This document shows positions 1-9,584 of a stretch of DNA of 64,000 nt, piece after piece. A model generated the notes under the pieces. That model was given only the letters and a program-made list of their open reading frames with translations, had not been told where the DNA came from and ran no database searches. The stretch is from Pseudobdellovibrionaceae bacterium. Its GTDB lineage: Bacteria; Bdellovibrionota; Bdellovibrionia; Bdellovibrionales; UBA1609. The stretch is taken from NCBI GenBank assembly GCA_023898385.1, contig CP060220.1:2976001-3040000 (forward strand), given 5' to 3'. Numbering within the stretch: the stretch's first letter is position 1; each line of letters begins with the position of its first letter. The position numbers were made by a program, and so were the translations under genes.

Positions 1-608
1 GTTATTACTACCTCGCCGAGGCTTACATCACAAAGGCCTGTTAAGGTCCATGCGGGAGACATAGTTTCATTCACCGTGCGGGCGGCGATGGAAGCTGAGG
101 GGTGAGAGTTGCCGGTAAATGCAAGGCGGGGCTCAGCCACTGTGAAGACTGGATCGGCAGATGTGATAGCGTGTCCATCAACGGCAAAATTAAGTGTCCG
201 CGATATTGCTGAGACTTCGGCATAAAACGTTACTGAGTAAGTTCCATCAGTGTTGTCTGTAATAGTGGAGAGCCAAGCGTCCGTGGCGTTGCCAGCCATC
301 GATGCTGTTATCGTGGTCGAAGCATCATAAATAGGGTCACCGTATTGGTCGCGCGTGGTGACGGTTACCGAAACAGGGGTATTGCGAATCACGCTGTTGT
401 TATCGAGTAAGAATGAGCTATTGATTACGCTCAATGTGGGTGGCCCGGAAGGCACCTCAGCGACGGTCGTTTGGTTTTTTATGGTGCCGTAAATTTTGTT
501 GTCGGCAAGTTGACATGCTGTAAGGGCCGCCAACAATAATACTAAAAAGACTCTATGCCGGCTGCCGTGGTAACGTTCCATTTTTGTAGGACGACATTTT
601 GCCTCCAT
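1..608 (-). CDS. Secreted lipoprotein with Ig-like (invasin-type) domain, 3' end cut by window edge
   Basis: Reading leftwards the frame is open from an ATG at 608 to the window edge (about 202 codons seen). A basic N-terminus is followed by a hydrophobic stretch and the lipobox LTAC, so the mature protein should begin CQLADN and be anchored in a membrane. After it comes a beta-rich region with phrases such as SVTVTTRDQYGDPI and ITDNTDGTYSVTF, typical of bacterial Ig-like/invasin (Big_1-like) folds. The 608 start has GGAG eight bases upstream; an in-frame ATG at 581 is an alternative without a good ribosome site. The region after the lipobox resembles the lipoprotein at 55265 (CQLADN, then LTGLC versus LSGVC). 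Function unknown; surface or adhesion role is only an inference. Confidence 0.75.
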   Translation of the reverse strand, partial: MEAKCRPTKMERYHGSRHRVFLVLLLAALTACQLADNKIYGTIKNQTTVAEVPSGPPTLSVINSSFLLDNNSVIRNTPVSVTVTTRDQYGDPIYDASTTITASMAGNATDAWLSTITDNTDGTYSVTFYAEVSAISRTLNFAVDGHAITSADPVFTVAEPRLAFTGNSHPSASIAARTVNETMSPAWTLTGLCDVSLGEVVI

Positions 609-924
609 ATTAAGCACTCCATTAAAATTGATATACTTAGTATCGTCTGATGCGGTGAATAACTTTAGTTATTATTGCGGTATGTTAAAAAATTTCAGAT
701 ATCAATGTCCGGTTTTTTTGGCCAAAGTACGAATTCAGCGATTCCTTATGAGACACATTCAAAATTGCTTAATTATTGCGCAGGGTTTGTTTTGAATTTA
801 ACTTTAGAGTTTTGGACAGAAGATCCCAATCCGTCTTATTGTGAGACGGCTACGAACTGGGTTAGGTTGTTGTGCGAGCAATGAACAAGGGGCTTGAGTA
901 CGGATAACTTGGGTGATCCAAGTC
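609..924. other. Intergenic region, no convincing gene
   Basis: This stretch lies between the divergent start of the lipoprotein and the tail of the broken transposase. A 69-codon frame with a TTG start exists at 675-884 on the plus strand, but it has no ribosome site, no recognisable motif and odd composition, so I do not call it. CTTGG-gtgat-CCAAG at about 909-923 is a small inverted repeat near the 3' end of the transposase remnant. No clear insertion-sequence terminal repeat could be matched with the far side. Confidence 0.4.
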
Positions 925-2250
925 TTATGAGGAGTTTATTTCAAGCTTCACGTAGAGAATCGGGTCACTGTAATCGTTGCTGACGATGCTGCTGAATATG
1001 ACAGCCGCTCGTTCCCAAAATCGACGGCAACTGCCGACGGCTTTTATTTGCTTTTTGCCTTCTTTCCAAAGTGTATGGACTTGGGAAAAGAGGTGGGCTA
1101 TCTGTGCGAGCCTAAAAAACACATTTGGTAAATTGCCAAAATGTCCAAAGTTATGAGTTGTGTGAAAGCCCCTTGTTTTTTGCTCATTAAAAGTCACATT
1201 TTCTATGGTAAATCGTGTCGCTCCTCCTTTTGCTATTTCTTTAACGTTGCCGTGATGTAGATTTAGATTTGTGATCCAACTATTGTAGTAAAGAGCCGCC
1301 CCGCTGGGATCTATTTCCGTGTACTCAAGCAGGTTTACGTGCAAGCGATTCTCTGCCTTGTGCTCTTGCTTGAGGGGCAGATTATTTGACCATTCAAAGT
1401 GGTGTTGATGACCCTCTTTGTCTATATACTGCCAAGCCTGTTTTTTGTCGGGCAAGTAATCATACCACGAAAACAGTTCCTTATTGCGCTCGGGCTTGGC
1501 AGTGATTATGAACGACCAGCCGTTATCAATGATTTGTGAAACCACGGTCACTGATGAAAACAAGTTGTCACCGGTTATGCAGATCGGTCGTTTCGGATAA
1601 CTGGAGTTGAGTCTTCGAAGTAGATGTTTGGCCGCGTTGATCTCACAGTCATTTTTGACATAGTCTTCCTGATGTTTTTGTTTTTCTATGGGCTCTTAGG
1701 CCATAGTGAGTGAGATCGGCTGATAAGGGGAAATCAATGAAGCCACAAGCTGACCGTGCATATTCAAGTTGGCGCCCTTGGATCCAGTTCGCAAAAGACA
1801 CTTATCACATCCAATCTTGTAGCTACTCCACTCCCCTGAGCTATCTATGTCTACCAGGTCGAATTTATTTAAAAGACGAAAGGATTGAACGAGCTTCTTG
1901 CGCTCCAGCCGTTGATGGATGAGTTTAAGTACCTGATTAAATGCTTCTGTTGGAATGTCACACAATATATAGCGAAACTGGTCATCGCCAGGGATGCCCT
2001 TGACCGTAAAAAATTGGTTCAAATTTTTCAACGCCACATTATTGGCCTTAAATTCTTTAACAAAGGCACGAAGTGATGGGTAGCGAAACAAGTACAAGCA
2101 CAAGCCTAAGATCACTGTCTCACCCATAGAGTGGTAGCAGCTCCCCTGCCTTCTTAAGTCAGGCCTATTTTGATGCATCCAGCGGATCCAATCGGGAAAT
2201 ATTTTGTAGAAGAACTTAAAACTCCTTGCGTAACTACTTAAATCTATCAA
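925..2250 (-). pseudogene. DDE transposase interrupted by one in-frame stop codon
   Basis: Two open pieces (2250-1696 and 1563-925) lie in exactly the same frame; translation continues across the gap with a single TAA at 1696-1698, giving a 442-codon reading frame. The product has DDE-transposase features of the IS4-like superfamily: VDIDSSGEW (first Asp), CITGDNLF (second Asp) and a C-terminal IENVTFNEQK block (Glu plus Lys) followed by HNFGHFG. Only one lesion is visible, so inactivation looks recent, unless the stop is read through. I cannot name the IS family and found no convincing terminal inverted repeats or target duplication. It sits beside another transposase-type gene (2354), so this corner is a small mobile-element landing site. 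Confidence 0.8.
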
Positions 2251-2353
2251 ATGGAACTCCCAGAAGAAGATATTAATTTGAAAAATATTCTTCTATTTTG
2301 ATAGATTTGCAATATTATTGACATCGCTACTTGAGATATAGGATACAGTCACT

Positions 2354-2893
2354 ATGTCCAGGGAATTTCAGTTTTCACTATTCAACATGAATAACAAAAG
2401 AGTCTTTGGCGGAGCTCTGCTTAAGAAATCAAACCCAAAAGAAAAGCGGCCGATTTCAACCAAACACACCATGCATATTGTCATGCGATCTCAGCATGCC
2501 AAGGGGAAACGATCATTTTTGGCAAAGAGAAATAGAGAAGCTGTAAATAGAATCATAAAACACCAAGCCAGCAAGCATGGCCTCCGGCTTTATCGCTATG
2601 AAAATGTTGGTAATCACATTCATATTCTTCTTCGAACGGGGCACCGTAAATGGCTCATCGGATTCTTACGATCGGTGACTGGACTTATTGCTCGCCATGT
2701 TCTGGGTGCCGAACGTGGGAGCGCTCAAGGCTTGCAGTTCTGGGAAGCTCGACCGTTCTCACGAGTTGTGACCTGGGGGCGAGATTATAATTCTGTAAAA
2801 CGCTACTTCGATAAGAACCGCTTGCAGGCCTGGGGATTTGATTTATCCAATTGGAGCTTAGCCTTTGATGCTAGGCAACCAGACTCAAGTTAG
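2354..2893 (+). CDS. REP-associated tyrosine transposase-like protein (Y1/HUH family)
   Basis: A 179-residue protein of the IS200/RAYT superfamily, whose members nick single-stranded DNA at hairpins using an HUH metal site and one catalytic tyrosine. The HUH motif is seen as GNHIHILLR (around residue 87). A candidate catalytic Tyr lies in the C-terminal helix DYNSVKRYFDKNR. The N-terminal TKHTMHIVMRS is the usual first strand of the fold. RAYT genes are normally single-copy domesticated transposases whose substrates are genomic palindromes, which is relevant because several large palindromes occur in this window. The ATG at 2354 lacks a strong ribosome site; TTGACA at 2318 with GATACA at 2342 could be its promoter, giving almost no leader. 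Confidence 0.8.
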   Translation: MSREFQFSLFNMNNKRVFGGALLKKSNPKEKRPISTKHTMHIVMRSQHAKGKRSFLAKRNREAVNRIIKHQASKHGLRLYRYENVGNHIHILLRTGHRKWLIGFLRSVTGLIARHVLGAERGSAQGLQFWEARPFSRVVTWGRDYNSVKRYFDKNRLQAWGFDLSNWSLAFDARQPDSS

Positions 2894-3203
2894 GGGACAC
2901 TGCAATATTGAGAAAAAATAATTTCAGTTCCAATTGGAAGCCCTGATAGAAGAGGATCCTGCGCTCATACGGAATTGCTGTGGCGTCTTGAGACGAATTT
3001 TGATTAATTTGTCTCAAAATGGGAGACAGGCGTATTGGCGCGAGGTTCATGCCGGTCGAAGACGGTCTCATCAAATGGTGTCTATGAGTTTTTCCGAGGG
3101 TTATAATGCAACTAATACCAGTAAGGGCGACACACGACTGCGCTTGTGGCCGAGGTTAGCCTTCCAGCCTTGACCCAAGATCTCGCATGTCGACAGATTC
3201 ATT
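2894..3203. other. Intergenic region with two adjacent small palindromes
   Basis: No convincing gene. The 79-codon plus-strand frame at 2934-3173 lacks a ribosome site and homology I recognise. Two palindromes lie close together: CGTCT-tg-AGACG at 2984-2995 and GTCTC-aaaatgg-GAGAC at 3011-3027. The second resembles the recurring motif found upstream of several genes in this window. Confidence 0.4.
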
Positions 3204-4127
3204 TCACTCCGCAATCTCAACTTCAAAATCTTCAGCACTTCGTTTTTTACGTACGGCCCTAGAAGAGCCAATAGACCAAGTGAGTGCCACATGGCCCGAG
3301 AAACCTGCGGCACTGTTGGCACCATTTAAGGTTTGGGCTACGCCGACACGCAACTCTCCTTTTTCTGCAAAATTCAGGTCAGCCCACAAAGACGCCGTTA
3401 GGGCTTCAGGGTTCACTTCATAGTACAAATAGCTTCCGGCATTGACCATGTTGACGACGTTGTCTCGAACACTTGGCGATGGAGCAAAATCGTCATCAGA
3501 AAGAGTGTGTTGGCCTGATACAGTTGTACCCAGTCGGAATCGTCCAAGAAATTTATACGTTCCCGCCTTCCAATTCACTAAGTTTGACCGCCCATCGTCC
3601 CGAACAGAAAACCCTAAGTACGTGAACACATCAATAAACCCCACATCAAGATCTCCCCAGACGCCGCCATTAAAACGCATGGTGCCCTCACCGATCATGA
3701 CAACATGGGACGTAGGATCAACGGTGTAAATGGGTATCACGAGCTCCACCACCGGAGAAATATTCAGCTCATGCCAATCTTTAGTGAGTGCCATATCCAC
3801 GAAGATTTCAGATAGCCCTGAGTTGGTAAGCCCCTGACCGGCATTGTTGCTTTCGCTATAGGCGACCACGGCACCACCACCGAGGGCCCATTCGGGAGCG
3901 ACAAAATATTTGCCGGCTAGACGAAGTTGAGTGGAGCGCATTGTGTTGCCATCATCAAGGCGCACAAACTCACCCCACGTGGACTTAAAGTTGGCGTCTG
4001 TCTGAAAGTAGTTGGTCTCCACTTCAAATCGCACCTCTTCCCCTGAAAATACCGGGGGAGCAGGATGTGAGGCGAACGCTGAACTTGAAATCCAAAACAA
4101 TACAAATCCAAATGCGATAAATCTCAT
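3204..4127 (-). CDS. Predicted outer-membrane beta-barrel protein
   Basis: About 307 residues starting at the ATG at 4127. That start gives a clean signal peptide (MRFIAFGFVLFWISSSAFA) and has a GGATGG-like ribosome site six bases upstream; an ATG at 4163 would add 12 residues in front of it. The mature part has alternating hydrophobic/polar strands and aromatic girdle residues, with phrases such as LRVGVAQTLNG and VALTWSIGSSR, as in barrel proteins. The tail ends with a basic then acidic cluster (RKKRSAEDFEVEIAE) rather than the usual terminal aromatic. No named family recognised; role unknown. Confidence 0.65.
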   Translation of the reverse strand: MRFIAFGFVLFWISSSAFASHPAPPVFSGEEVRFEVETNYFQTDANFKSTWGEFVRLDDGNTMRSTQLRLAGKYFVAPEWALGGGAVVAYSESNNAGQGLTNSGLSEIFVDMALTKDWHELNISPVVELVIPIYTVDPTSHVVMIGEGTMRFNGGVWGDLDVGFIDVFTYLGFSVRDDGRSNLVNWKAGTYKFLGRFRLGTTVSGQHTLSDDDFAPSPSVRDNVVNMVNAGSYLYYEVNPEALTASLWADLNFAEKGELRVGVAQTLNGANSAAGFSGHVALTWSIGSSRAVRKKRSAEDFEVEIAE

Positions 4128-4302
4128 TTTTTTCCATCCAAAAACAGGTTTTAGGGCGGCCATCGATAAAAAGCATATCCCACCTGGTGCCGGCGCAAAA
4201 GCGATAGATTAAAAAACATAGGTTTGGTGGATTCACATTTGTGCCAAACGCCAGATTCGACTAATGTGCATTCTGAATGCTAAAAATAGCGTAGTCATAA
4301 AA

Positions 4303-5514
4303 ATGCAAAAACGAGCCATTTTAATCATATTTCTTACCGTATTCATCGACCTTGTGGGTTTTGGGATCATCATTCCGTTAACCCCCTTTCTGGTGACCTC
4401 ATTTGGCGCCGATGCGTTTATGGTCGGGCTATTGATGGGGATATACTCTTTAGCTCAGTTTTTATTTGCGCCACTTTGGGGGCAATTGAGCGATCGACTG
4501 GGACGACGCCCCATTATTTTGGTGAGCCTATTGGGTGCGGGATTATCGCATCTGATGTTTGCATTTGCTGATCACCTTTGGGTTTTATTTGTGGCACGAG
4601 CACTGGCCGGCCTATTTGGTGCGAATATTTCAACGGCCATGGCTTACATCGCTGATATTACCGAAAAAAAAGATCGTTCAAAGAGCATGGGCCTTATTGG
4701 TGCCGCATTCGGTTTAGGTTTCGTGTTGGGACCATTTTTGGGCGGAATTTTTGCGCAATTTGGTGACAGTCTTGGAGACGTGGCCCCCTTTGGTAAGAGC
4801 TTTGCGGCGGTAGGGGCTGCGATAATATGTCTATTGAATTTTGGGATGGCTATTTTTCTCTTAAAAGAAAGCCTGCCACAGTCTTTACGAAGTCAGGTAA
4901 AAAAGCGACCGCCTCGATTCAAAAATATCACCAAGCATTTTTCGACGCCCGTTGTGGGATCGTTGATGACTATTTTTTTTCTTGGCACGGTGGGTATGGC
5001 CAGCATGGAAGCCTCTCTCTTTTTGTTTGTGAAAGATCAATTTAACTGGGACATGGTCACGGCAAGTTATGGTTTTGCCTATGTGGGTGTGATTATGGTT
5101 TTGACCCAGGGGCTATTTATCCGAAAACTCATGCCGCTGTGGGGTGAGCGTAAAGTGTTGCTCATTGGATTATTTCTTTTTGCTATCGGTATTGGCGGAA
5201 TAGGTTGGGCCGAACACGTGTGGTACCTCGGAATCGTGGTGACATTGTTAGCTCTAGGCAGTGGTTTTATGAATCCCGCCATAAATGGGAGCATCAGCCT
5301 TCTGACGTCCAATGAAGAGCAGGGCAGTGTGATGGGCGTGAATCAAAGTCTTTCGGCCATGGCGCGAATATTTGGCCCGGCCATCGGGGGATGGCTATAT
5401 GTGCATGCGGGACACTCCTCTCCATTTTGGCTCAGTGGGGCCTTTGGCGCCATAGCTTTTGGCATCGCCGTTCTTCACCGCAATTCATTGCCTGAGGCGG
5501 GAAAGCAGTCATAG
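4303..5514 (+). CDS. MFS drug/H+ antiporter, TetA-like (DHA1 family)
   Basis: A 12-helix major facilitator of about 403 residues, resembling the TetA/DHA1 group that exports drugs in exchange for protons. The first helix reads FIDLVGFGIIIPLTPF, as in TetA; motif A between helices 2 and 3 is present as GQLSDRLGRRP. ARALAGLFGAN and the later GLGFVLGPFLGG match motifs B and C. I chose the ATG at 4303 (MQKRAILII) because relatives begin there; an ATG at 4264 would add 13 residues. No regulator is adjacent, and the substrate cannot be told from sequence; calling it a resistance gene would be unsupported. Confidence 0.85.
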   Translation: MQKRAILIIFLTVFIDLVGFGIIIPLTPFLVTSFGADAFMVGLLMGIYSLAQFLFAPLWGQLSDRLGRRPIILVSLLGAGLSHLMFAFADHLWVLFVARALAGLFGANISTAMAYIADITEKKDRSKSMGLIGAAFGLGFVLGPFLGGIFAQFGDSLGDVAPFGKSFAAVGAAIICLLNFGMAIFLLKESLPQSLRSQVKKRPPRFKNITKHFSTPVVGSLMTIFFLGTVGMASMEASLFLFVKDQFNWDMVTASYGFAYVGVIMVLTQGLFIRKLMPLWGERKVLLIGLFLFAIGIGGIGWAEHVWYLGIVVTLLALGSGFMNPAINGSISLLTSNEEQGSVMGVNQSLSAMARIFGPAIGGWLYVHAGHSSPFWLSGAFGAIAFGIAVLHRNSLPEAGKQS

Positions 5515-5580
5515 ATCTATTGCACAGTTGGGTATCAATTTTGCTCAAGCCTTTGTCAGATTTTGCTGAGGAGGGTTTGA

Positions 5581-5910
5581 GTGTCCGTTCAGATGTTTAG
5601 GTTTAATGCAGGCATTGTAATTGCTTCTTATTTGCCGCTTTTGATGCTTCTTTTTGTATTGGGGCAGCAGGTGGCTGCCCCCTTCCCTCCAGCGGAACCT
5701 GTCAACGCTTCGCTTCAGGCGGTGGAGGTCGAAGGGGCGACCGTAGAGGATCTCGTTGAAGATGTATTTACAGTTCTGGATGTGGAGCAAATCAACCAGG
5801 GGCGTGGCGGTTCCACACTGCACCCCTCCGATCTTCTTGGAGGATCTCCGTTTGCTGAAAAATCAAAGCCTTACGACACAGAGGCCCGCTTGTCTCCATT
5901 GCCTTTCTAA
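5581..5910 (+). CDS. Small membrane-anchored or secreted protein, unknown function
   Basis: A 109-residue product starting at GTG 5581, preceded by a strong GAGGAGG ribosome site. One hydrophobic segment (residues about 11-32) could be a signal anchor; the remainder is acidic and then proline/glycine rich, with no recognised domain. It lies 87 bases upstream of valS in the same direction and may be co-transcribed with it. No homologue comes to mind. Confidence 0.55.
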   Translation: MSVQMFRFNAGIVIASYLPLLMLLFVLGQQVAAPFPPAEPVNASLQAVEVEGATVEDLVEDVFTVLDVEQINQGRGGSTLHPSDLLGGSPFAEKSKPYDTEARLSPLPF

Positions 5911-5997
5911 TGCTAAGGAATAGATACAGTTTATGAATGAGAGGCCCCACGGATCGATGATGCGGATCGGCCTTCTCTGGGAACCCAAGGAGCCCGT

Positions 5998-8706
5998 ATG
6001 TCGTCGTCGACAGAAGTTGGGGGGAGTCAATCCCGCCAACTGAGTGATCGCTATTTGCCTCAAGAAGTGGAAGCCCGTCATTATCAGAATTGGGAAGAAA
6101 AGGGATATTTTAGATCAGTCGATGTGTCCACGGCACCTCCATTTTCGGTCATACTGCCTCCTCCAAATGTGACCGGATCACTGCATATGGGACATGCCCT
6201 GGATCACACCATTCAAGACGTTCTTGTCCGCTGGAAGCGAATGAGCGGGTACAACACCATGTGGTTGCCGGGAACAGACCATGCAGGAATCGCCACTCAA
6301 AATGTTGTAGAGCGAGAGCTGGGTAAACAGGGCCAGACTCGGCAAGAGTTGGGTCGCGATGAATTTGTGAAACGCGTATGGCAGTGGAAAGAGCAATACG
6401 GCAATCGGATCACCTCACAAATGCGAAGGCTTGGTGATTCTTGTGACTGGGATCGGCACACCTTCACATTGGATGAGGGTGTTTCTCGTGCCGTGAGAAA
6501 GGTGTTTTCAGATTTATACAAAAAAGGCTGGATCTACCGCGGATCTCGGCTCATCAATTGGAGCCCCAAACTTGAATCAGCAATTTCTGATTTAGAAGTG
6601 GAGCACCAGGACGTTAAGGGCCACCTTTGGCACCTCAAGTATCCGGTGGATGGTCAGAGCGGTCGATTTTTAGTGGTGGCCACCACGCGCCCAGAAACCA
6701 TGTTGGGCGATTTGGCGGTGGCGGTTCACCCGGAGGATAAACGGTATCAAGATTTGTTAGGACAAAAGGTCAAGCTACCACTGACAAATCGAAAAATATC
6801 GATCATCGCTGACTCTCATGTGGATCGCGAATTCGGTACGGGCGCTGTAAAGATCACTCCGGCCCATGATTTTAACGACTACGAAATGGGACTGCGGCAT
6901 AACCTGGGATTTTTAAATATTCTAAATCCAGATGGAACATTGAATGAAAATGCCGGTGCCTATCAAGGATTATCAACCGCAAAGGCTCGTGAAAAGATTG
7001 TTGCCGATCTAGATGCCCAGGGATTTTTAGAAAAAGTAGAACCCCATCAACATTCAGTAGGACATTGTTCGCGAAGTGGTTGTGTGGTGGAGCCCTACTT
7101 ATCAGATCAATGGTTTGTTAAGGCCGAAGAATTGGCTGTTCCGGCTCGACGAGTTGTCGAAAGTGAGACAATTACTTTTGAACCTGAATCATGGACAAAA
7201 ACCTATTTGCATTGGATGAATAACATTCAAGATTGGTGCATTTCAAGACAACTATGGTGGGGCCACAGAATCCCGGCTTGGTATTGTCAAGATTGTGGGC
7301 ATATTACAGTTTCTGAAGAAGACCCCAGTGAATGTGAGTCATGTGATAGCAAAAACATTAAGCAAGACGAAGATGTACTAGATACTTGGTTTAGTTCAGG
7401 GCTTTGGCCATTTAGCACCATGGGTTGGCCAGACGTGACAGAAACCCAAAAGACATTTTATCCCACTGACGTTTTAGTTACGGGACACGATATTATTTTC
7501 TTTTGGGTGGCCCGAATGATTATGATGGGCCTGGAGTTTACAGGTGATGTCCCATTTAGAAAGGTCTATATCCACGGTCTCATTCGAGATTCACAGGGGC
7601 GAAAGATGTCAAAGTCTTTGAATAACTCTGTGGATCCTGTGGAAATCATAGACAAACATGGCGCTGATGCTTTGAGGTTTACATTGATGGCCCAAATAGC
7701 CTCAGGCCGTGACCTCAAGTTTTCTGAACAAAGACTTGAGGGTTATCGAAACTTTATGAACAAAGTGTGGAATGCCACACGATTTTCAATGACAGCACTT
7801 AGTGATTTTGAAGGCGACTTAAGTGCCGAACCGGTTCCCAACAAGTTGCACCTGTCTGATGCAGATCAGTGGATAGTTTATAAGCTCGGAAAGTGTGAAC
7901 GAGACGTGCACGAGGCTCTTAGTCAATACCGGTTTTCGGATGCGGCTGGAAGTATCTACAGTTTTATCTGGCACGAGTTCTGTGATTGGTATTTGGAATT
8001 TATTAAACCCATAATTTATGGCGACAAGGCAGAAGAACGGCGAGCTACACAAAAAGTTCTTTTTGAAACTCTAAACCGAGCGATAAAGCTTTTGCATCCA
8101 TTTGCTCCGTTTATTACTGAAGAAATTTTTCAGACGTTGAACTCCACAGATAAGACGGTGATGCTTGAGCGTTACCCCACGACCAAAAATGATAAATCAT
8201 GGTTAGCCATTGGTTCTGAAGCAGCAGCATTCGAAATGGATGTGGTGCGAGAGACGATCACCGCCATTCGCAACATTCGCGGCGAAAATAGAATCAAGCC
8301 GGGTGAGAAAATAGCTGTGCGTTTGGCCCCAGAGAGTGACAAGGGTCAGAAAATCTTGGGAGCCAACAAGCTGTACATCATGACGATGAGTCGCCTCGAC
8401 TCCTGTGAAATTGGTGAGCCAGGAAATCTAGCAAAATGTGCCGTATCGCCTGTTTATTTAGGTGATGTGAGGCTTGACGTGATTGTTCCGCTAGAAGGGC
8501 TTGTGGATATAGAAGAAGAAGTGAAGCGCCTTGAAAAGAAAATCGAAAAGCTTGAAAAAGAAAAGGCAGGCCTAGATAAGCGGCTTGCCAATGAAAACTT
8601 CGTGAAAAATGCTCCAGAAGAAGTGGTGATTGAAGGGCGCGAGCAGCTTAAAACTCTAGATGCACAAATAACGATACTGCAGGCAAGTCTTGAGCGGCTG
8701 CGCTAA
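5998..8706 (+). CDS. valS: Valyl-tRNA synthetase
   Basis: Cytoplasmic class I synthetase that charges tRNA-Val, 902 residues, the usual bacterial length. The HIGH signature is HMGH at residues 63-66 inside PPNVTGSLHMGHA, and KMSKS is at 536-540. The editing (CP1) domain with TTRPETMLGD and the zinc-ribbon-like CQDCGH...CESC insert are visible, as is the C-terminal coiled coil (from about residue 838, rich in KRLEKKIEKLEKEK) that is specific to ValRS. AAGGAG precedes the ATG at 5998. The upstream 87 bases show no obvious T-box or attenuator. A GNRA-loop hairpin follows the stop. Confidence 0.98.
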   Translation: MSSSTEVGGSQSRQLSDRYLPQEVEARHYQNWEEKGYFRSVDVSTAPPFSVILPPPNVTGSLHMGHALDHTIQDVLVRWKRMSGYNTMWLPGTDHAGIATQNVVERELGKQGQTRQELGRDEFVKRVWQWKEQYGNRITSQMRRLGDSCDWDRHTFTLDEGVSRAVRKVFSDLYKKGWIYRGSRLINWSPKLESAISDLEVEHQDVKGHLWHLKYPVDGQSGRFLVVATTRPETMLGDLAVAVHPEDKRYQDLLGQKVKLPLTNRKISIIADSHVDREFGTGAVKITPAHDFNDYEMGLRHNLGFLNILNPDGTLNENAGAYQGLSTAKAREKIVADLDAQGFLEKVEPHQHSVGHCSRSGCVVEPYLSDQWFVKAEELAVPARRVVESETITFEPESWTKTYLHWMNNIQDWCISRQLWWGHRIPAWYCQDCGHITVSEEDPSECESCDSKNIKQDEDVLDTWFSSGLWPFSTMGWPDVTETQKTFYPTDVLVTGHDIIFFWVARMIMMGLEFTGDVPFRKVYIHGLIRDSQGRKMSKSLNNSVDPVEIIDKHGADALRFTLMAQIASGRDLKFSEQRLEGYRNFMNKVWNATRFSMTALSDFEGDLSAEPVPNKLHLSDADQWIVYKLGKCERDVHEALSQYRFSDAAGSIYSFIWHEFCDWYLEFIKPIIYGDKAEERRATQKVLFETLNRAIKLLHPFAPFITEEIFQTLNSTDKTVMLERYPTTKNDKSWLAIGSEAAAFEMDVVRETITAIRNIRGENRIKPGEKIAVRLAPESDKGQKILGANKLYIMTMSRLDSCEIGEPGNLAKCAVSPVYLGDVRLDVIVPLEGLVDIEEEVKRLEKKIEKLEKEKAGLDKRLANENFVKNAPEEVVIEGREQLKTLDAQITILQASLERLR

Positions 8707-8707
8707 C

Positions 8708-8736
8708 TAGGCGGTGTCGCGAAAGCGACCCGCCTA
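8708..8736. terminator. Hairpin between convergent genes
   Basis: TAGGCGG-t-GTCGC, a GAAA tetraloop and GCGAC-CCGCCTA form an 11-12 bp GC-rich stem with one bulge immediately after the valS stop. It lacks a long U tract on either strand, but its position between convergent genes fits a bidirectional transcription end or mRNA 3' stabiliser. Confidence 0.6.
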
Positions 8737-8753
8737 ATTGCCTTGTCACATCA

Positions 8754-9482
8754 TCAAAGTTGCTTGAGGCGACCTTGTCCATCCACGAAGAAGCTCACAT
8801 TGTTTTGGCTTTTCTTGATGGCTGTTTCCACGCGCCAGTTGAGATTGATCTCTGCTCCGGCGATGGGGTCAGCGGTGGTTCCAAGATTAACCACTTGTGG
8901 AACCTCGACGTCGGCGTAAAAGTGATAGGCCAACATCACGTTGATGAGACTCGGTGTGATCGAAATATTGTTGAGGAACCTTCCTAAGCCTTTGTATTGG
9001 CCACCGAAGGTGTAGTTAAGTCGAAAACTAAAATCCACTACTGAAATACCCCAAAGGTTTTTGTAGGTGATACCGTAGTGAGCGCTTTCAGGTGGCATCC
9101 AACCTTCAAGTTGGTCCCAGCACTCAATGCCCTTTGGCAGTGCGCTGGCCAATTGACGGTTCACTTCGTAAATGGGTTCGTTGTCTTCGACAACTTTCCA
9201 GATCTTGCGACCCACGTTGACGATGGTACCAAGATCGGCGGGATCAAGAATCTTTGGAGCCACATTTTCTTCATTGTCAGTTTTGAGCTCAGAGCAATTG
9301 TTCAAATATCCAAGCGCCTCAGCATCATCAATAATAGTCGTGCCCAAATAGGTGACTTCCACGTCTCCCACAACTTCAGAACCCAACAGGTTCATCGGCT
9401 CGAGAAAATTGGAGCCAAAAGCTTGGCCCGAAAATAATGCCGTTATCGCTATCAAAAAAATACGACGGATTGATGTTCCCAT
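8754..9482 (-). CDS. Secreted protein of unknown function
   Basis: 242 residues with a signal peptide (cleavage probably after QAFG). The mature part contains a central Cys-containing stretch (LNNCSELKTDNEE; GIECWDQL) and a second half of likely beta strands (VDFSFRLNYTFGG, VMLAYHFYADVEVP, AEINLNWRVETAIK) that resemble an outer-membrane or periplasmic beta domain. I do not recognise the family. It is transcribed toward valS and shares the hairpin at 8708-8736. Confidence 0.6.
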   Translation of the reverse strand: MGTSIRRIFLIAITALFSGQAFGSNFLEPMNLLGSEVVGDVEVTYLGTTIIDDAEALGYLNNCSELKTDNEENVAPKILDPADLGTIVNVGRKIWKVVEDNEPIYEVNRQLASALPKGIECWDQLEGWMPPESAHYGITYKNLWGISVVDFSFRLNYTFGGQYKGLGRFLNNISITPSLINVMLAYHFYADVEVPQVVNLGTTADPIAGAEINLNWRVETAIKKSQNNVSFFVDGQGRLKQL

Positions 9483-9584
9483 TTATGCCCCCCAGCAAAT
9501 GGTTGAATCTACGGCAAAGGCCCCACCGACCTTTGTCTTAGACTTGCCGGAGAAATTATAAAGATTTCAATTAATAGGCAATGG

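Noticed and set aside
675..884. 69-codon plus-strand frame with TTG start
   Set aside because: No ribosome site, no recognised motif; likely chance frame in the intergenic region.
880..2345. Terminal inverted repeats for the broken transposase
   Set aside because: Only weak partial complementarity around CTTGAG on both sides; not enough to define ends.
2934..3173. 79-codon frame after the RAYT gene
   Set aside because: No ribosome site or homology seen; region is better explained as intergenic with palindromes.
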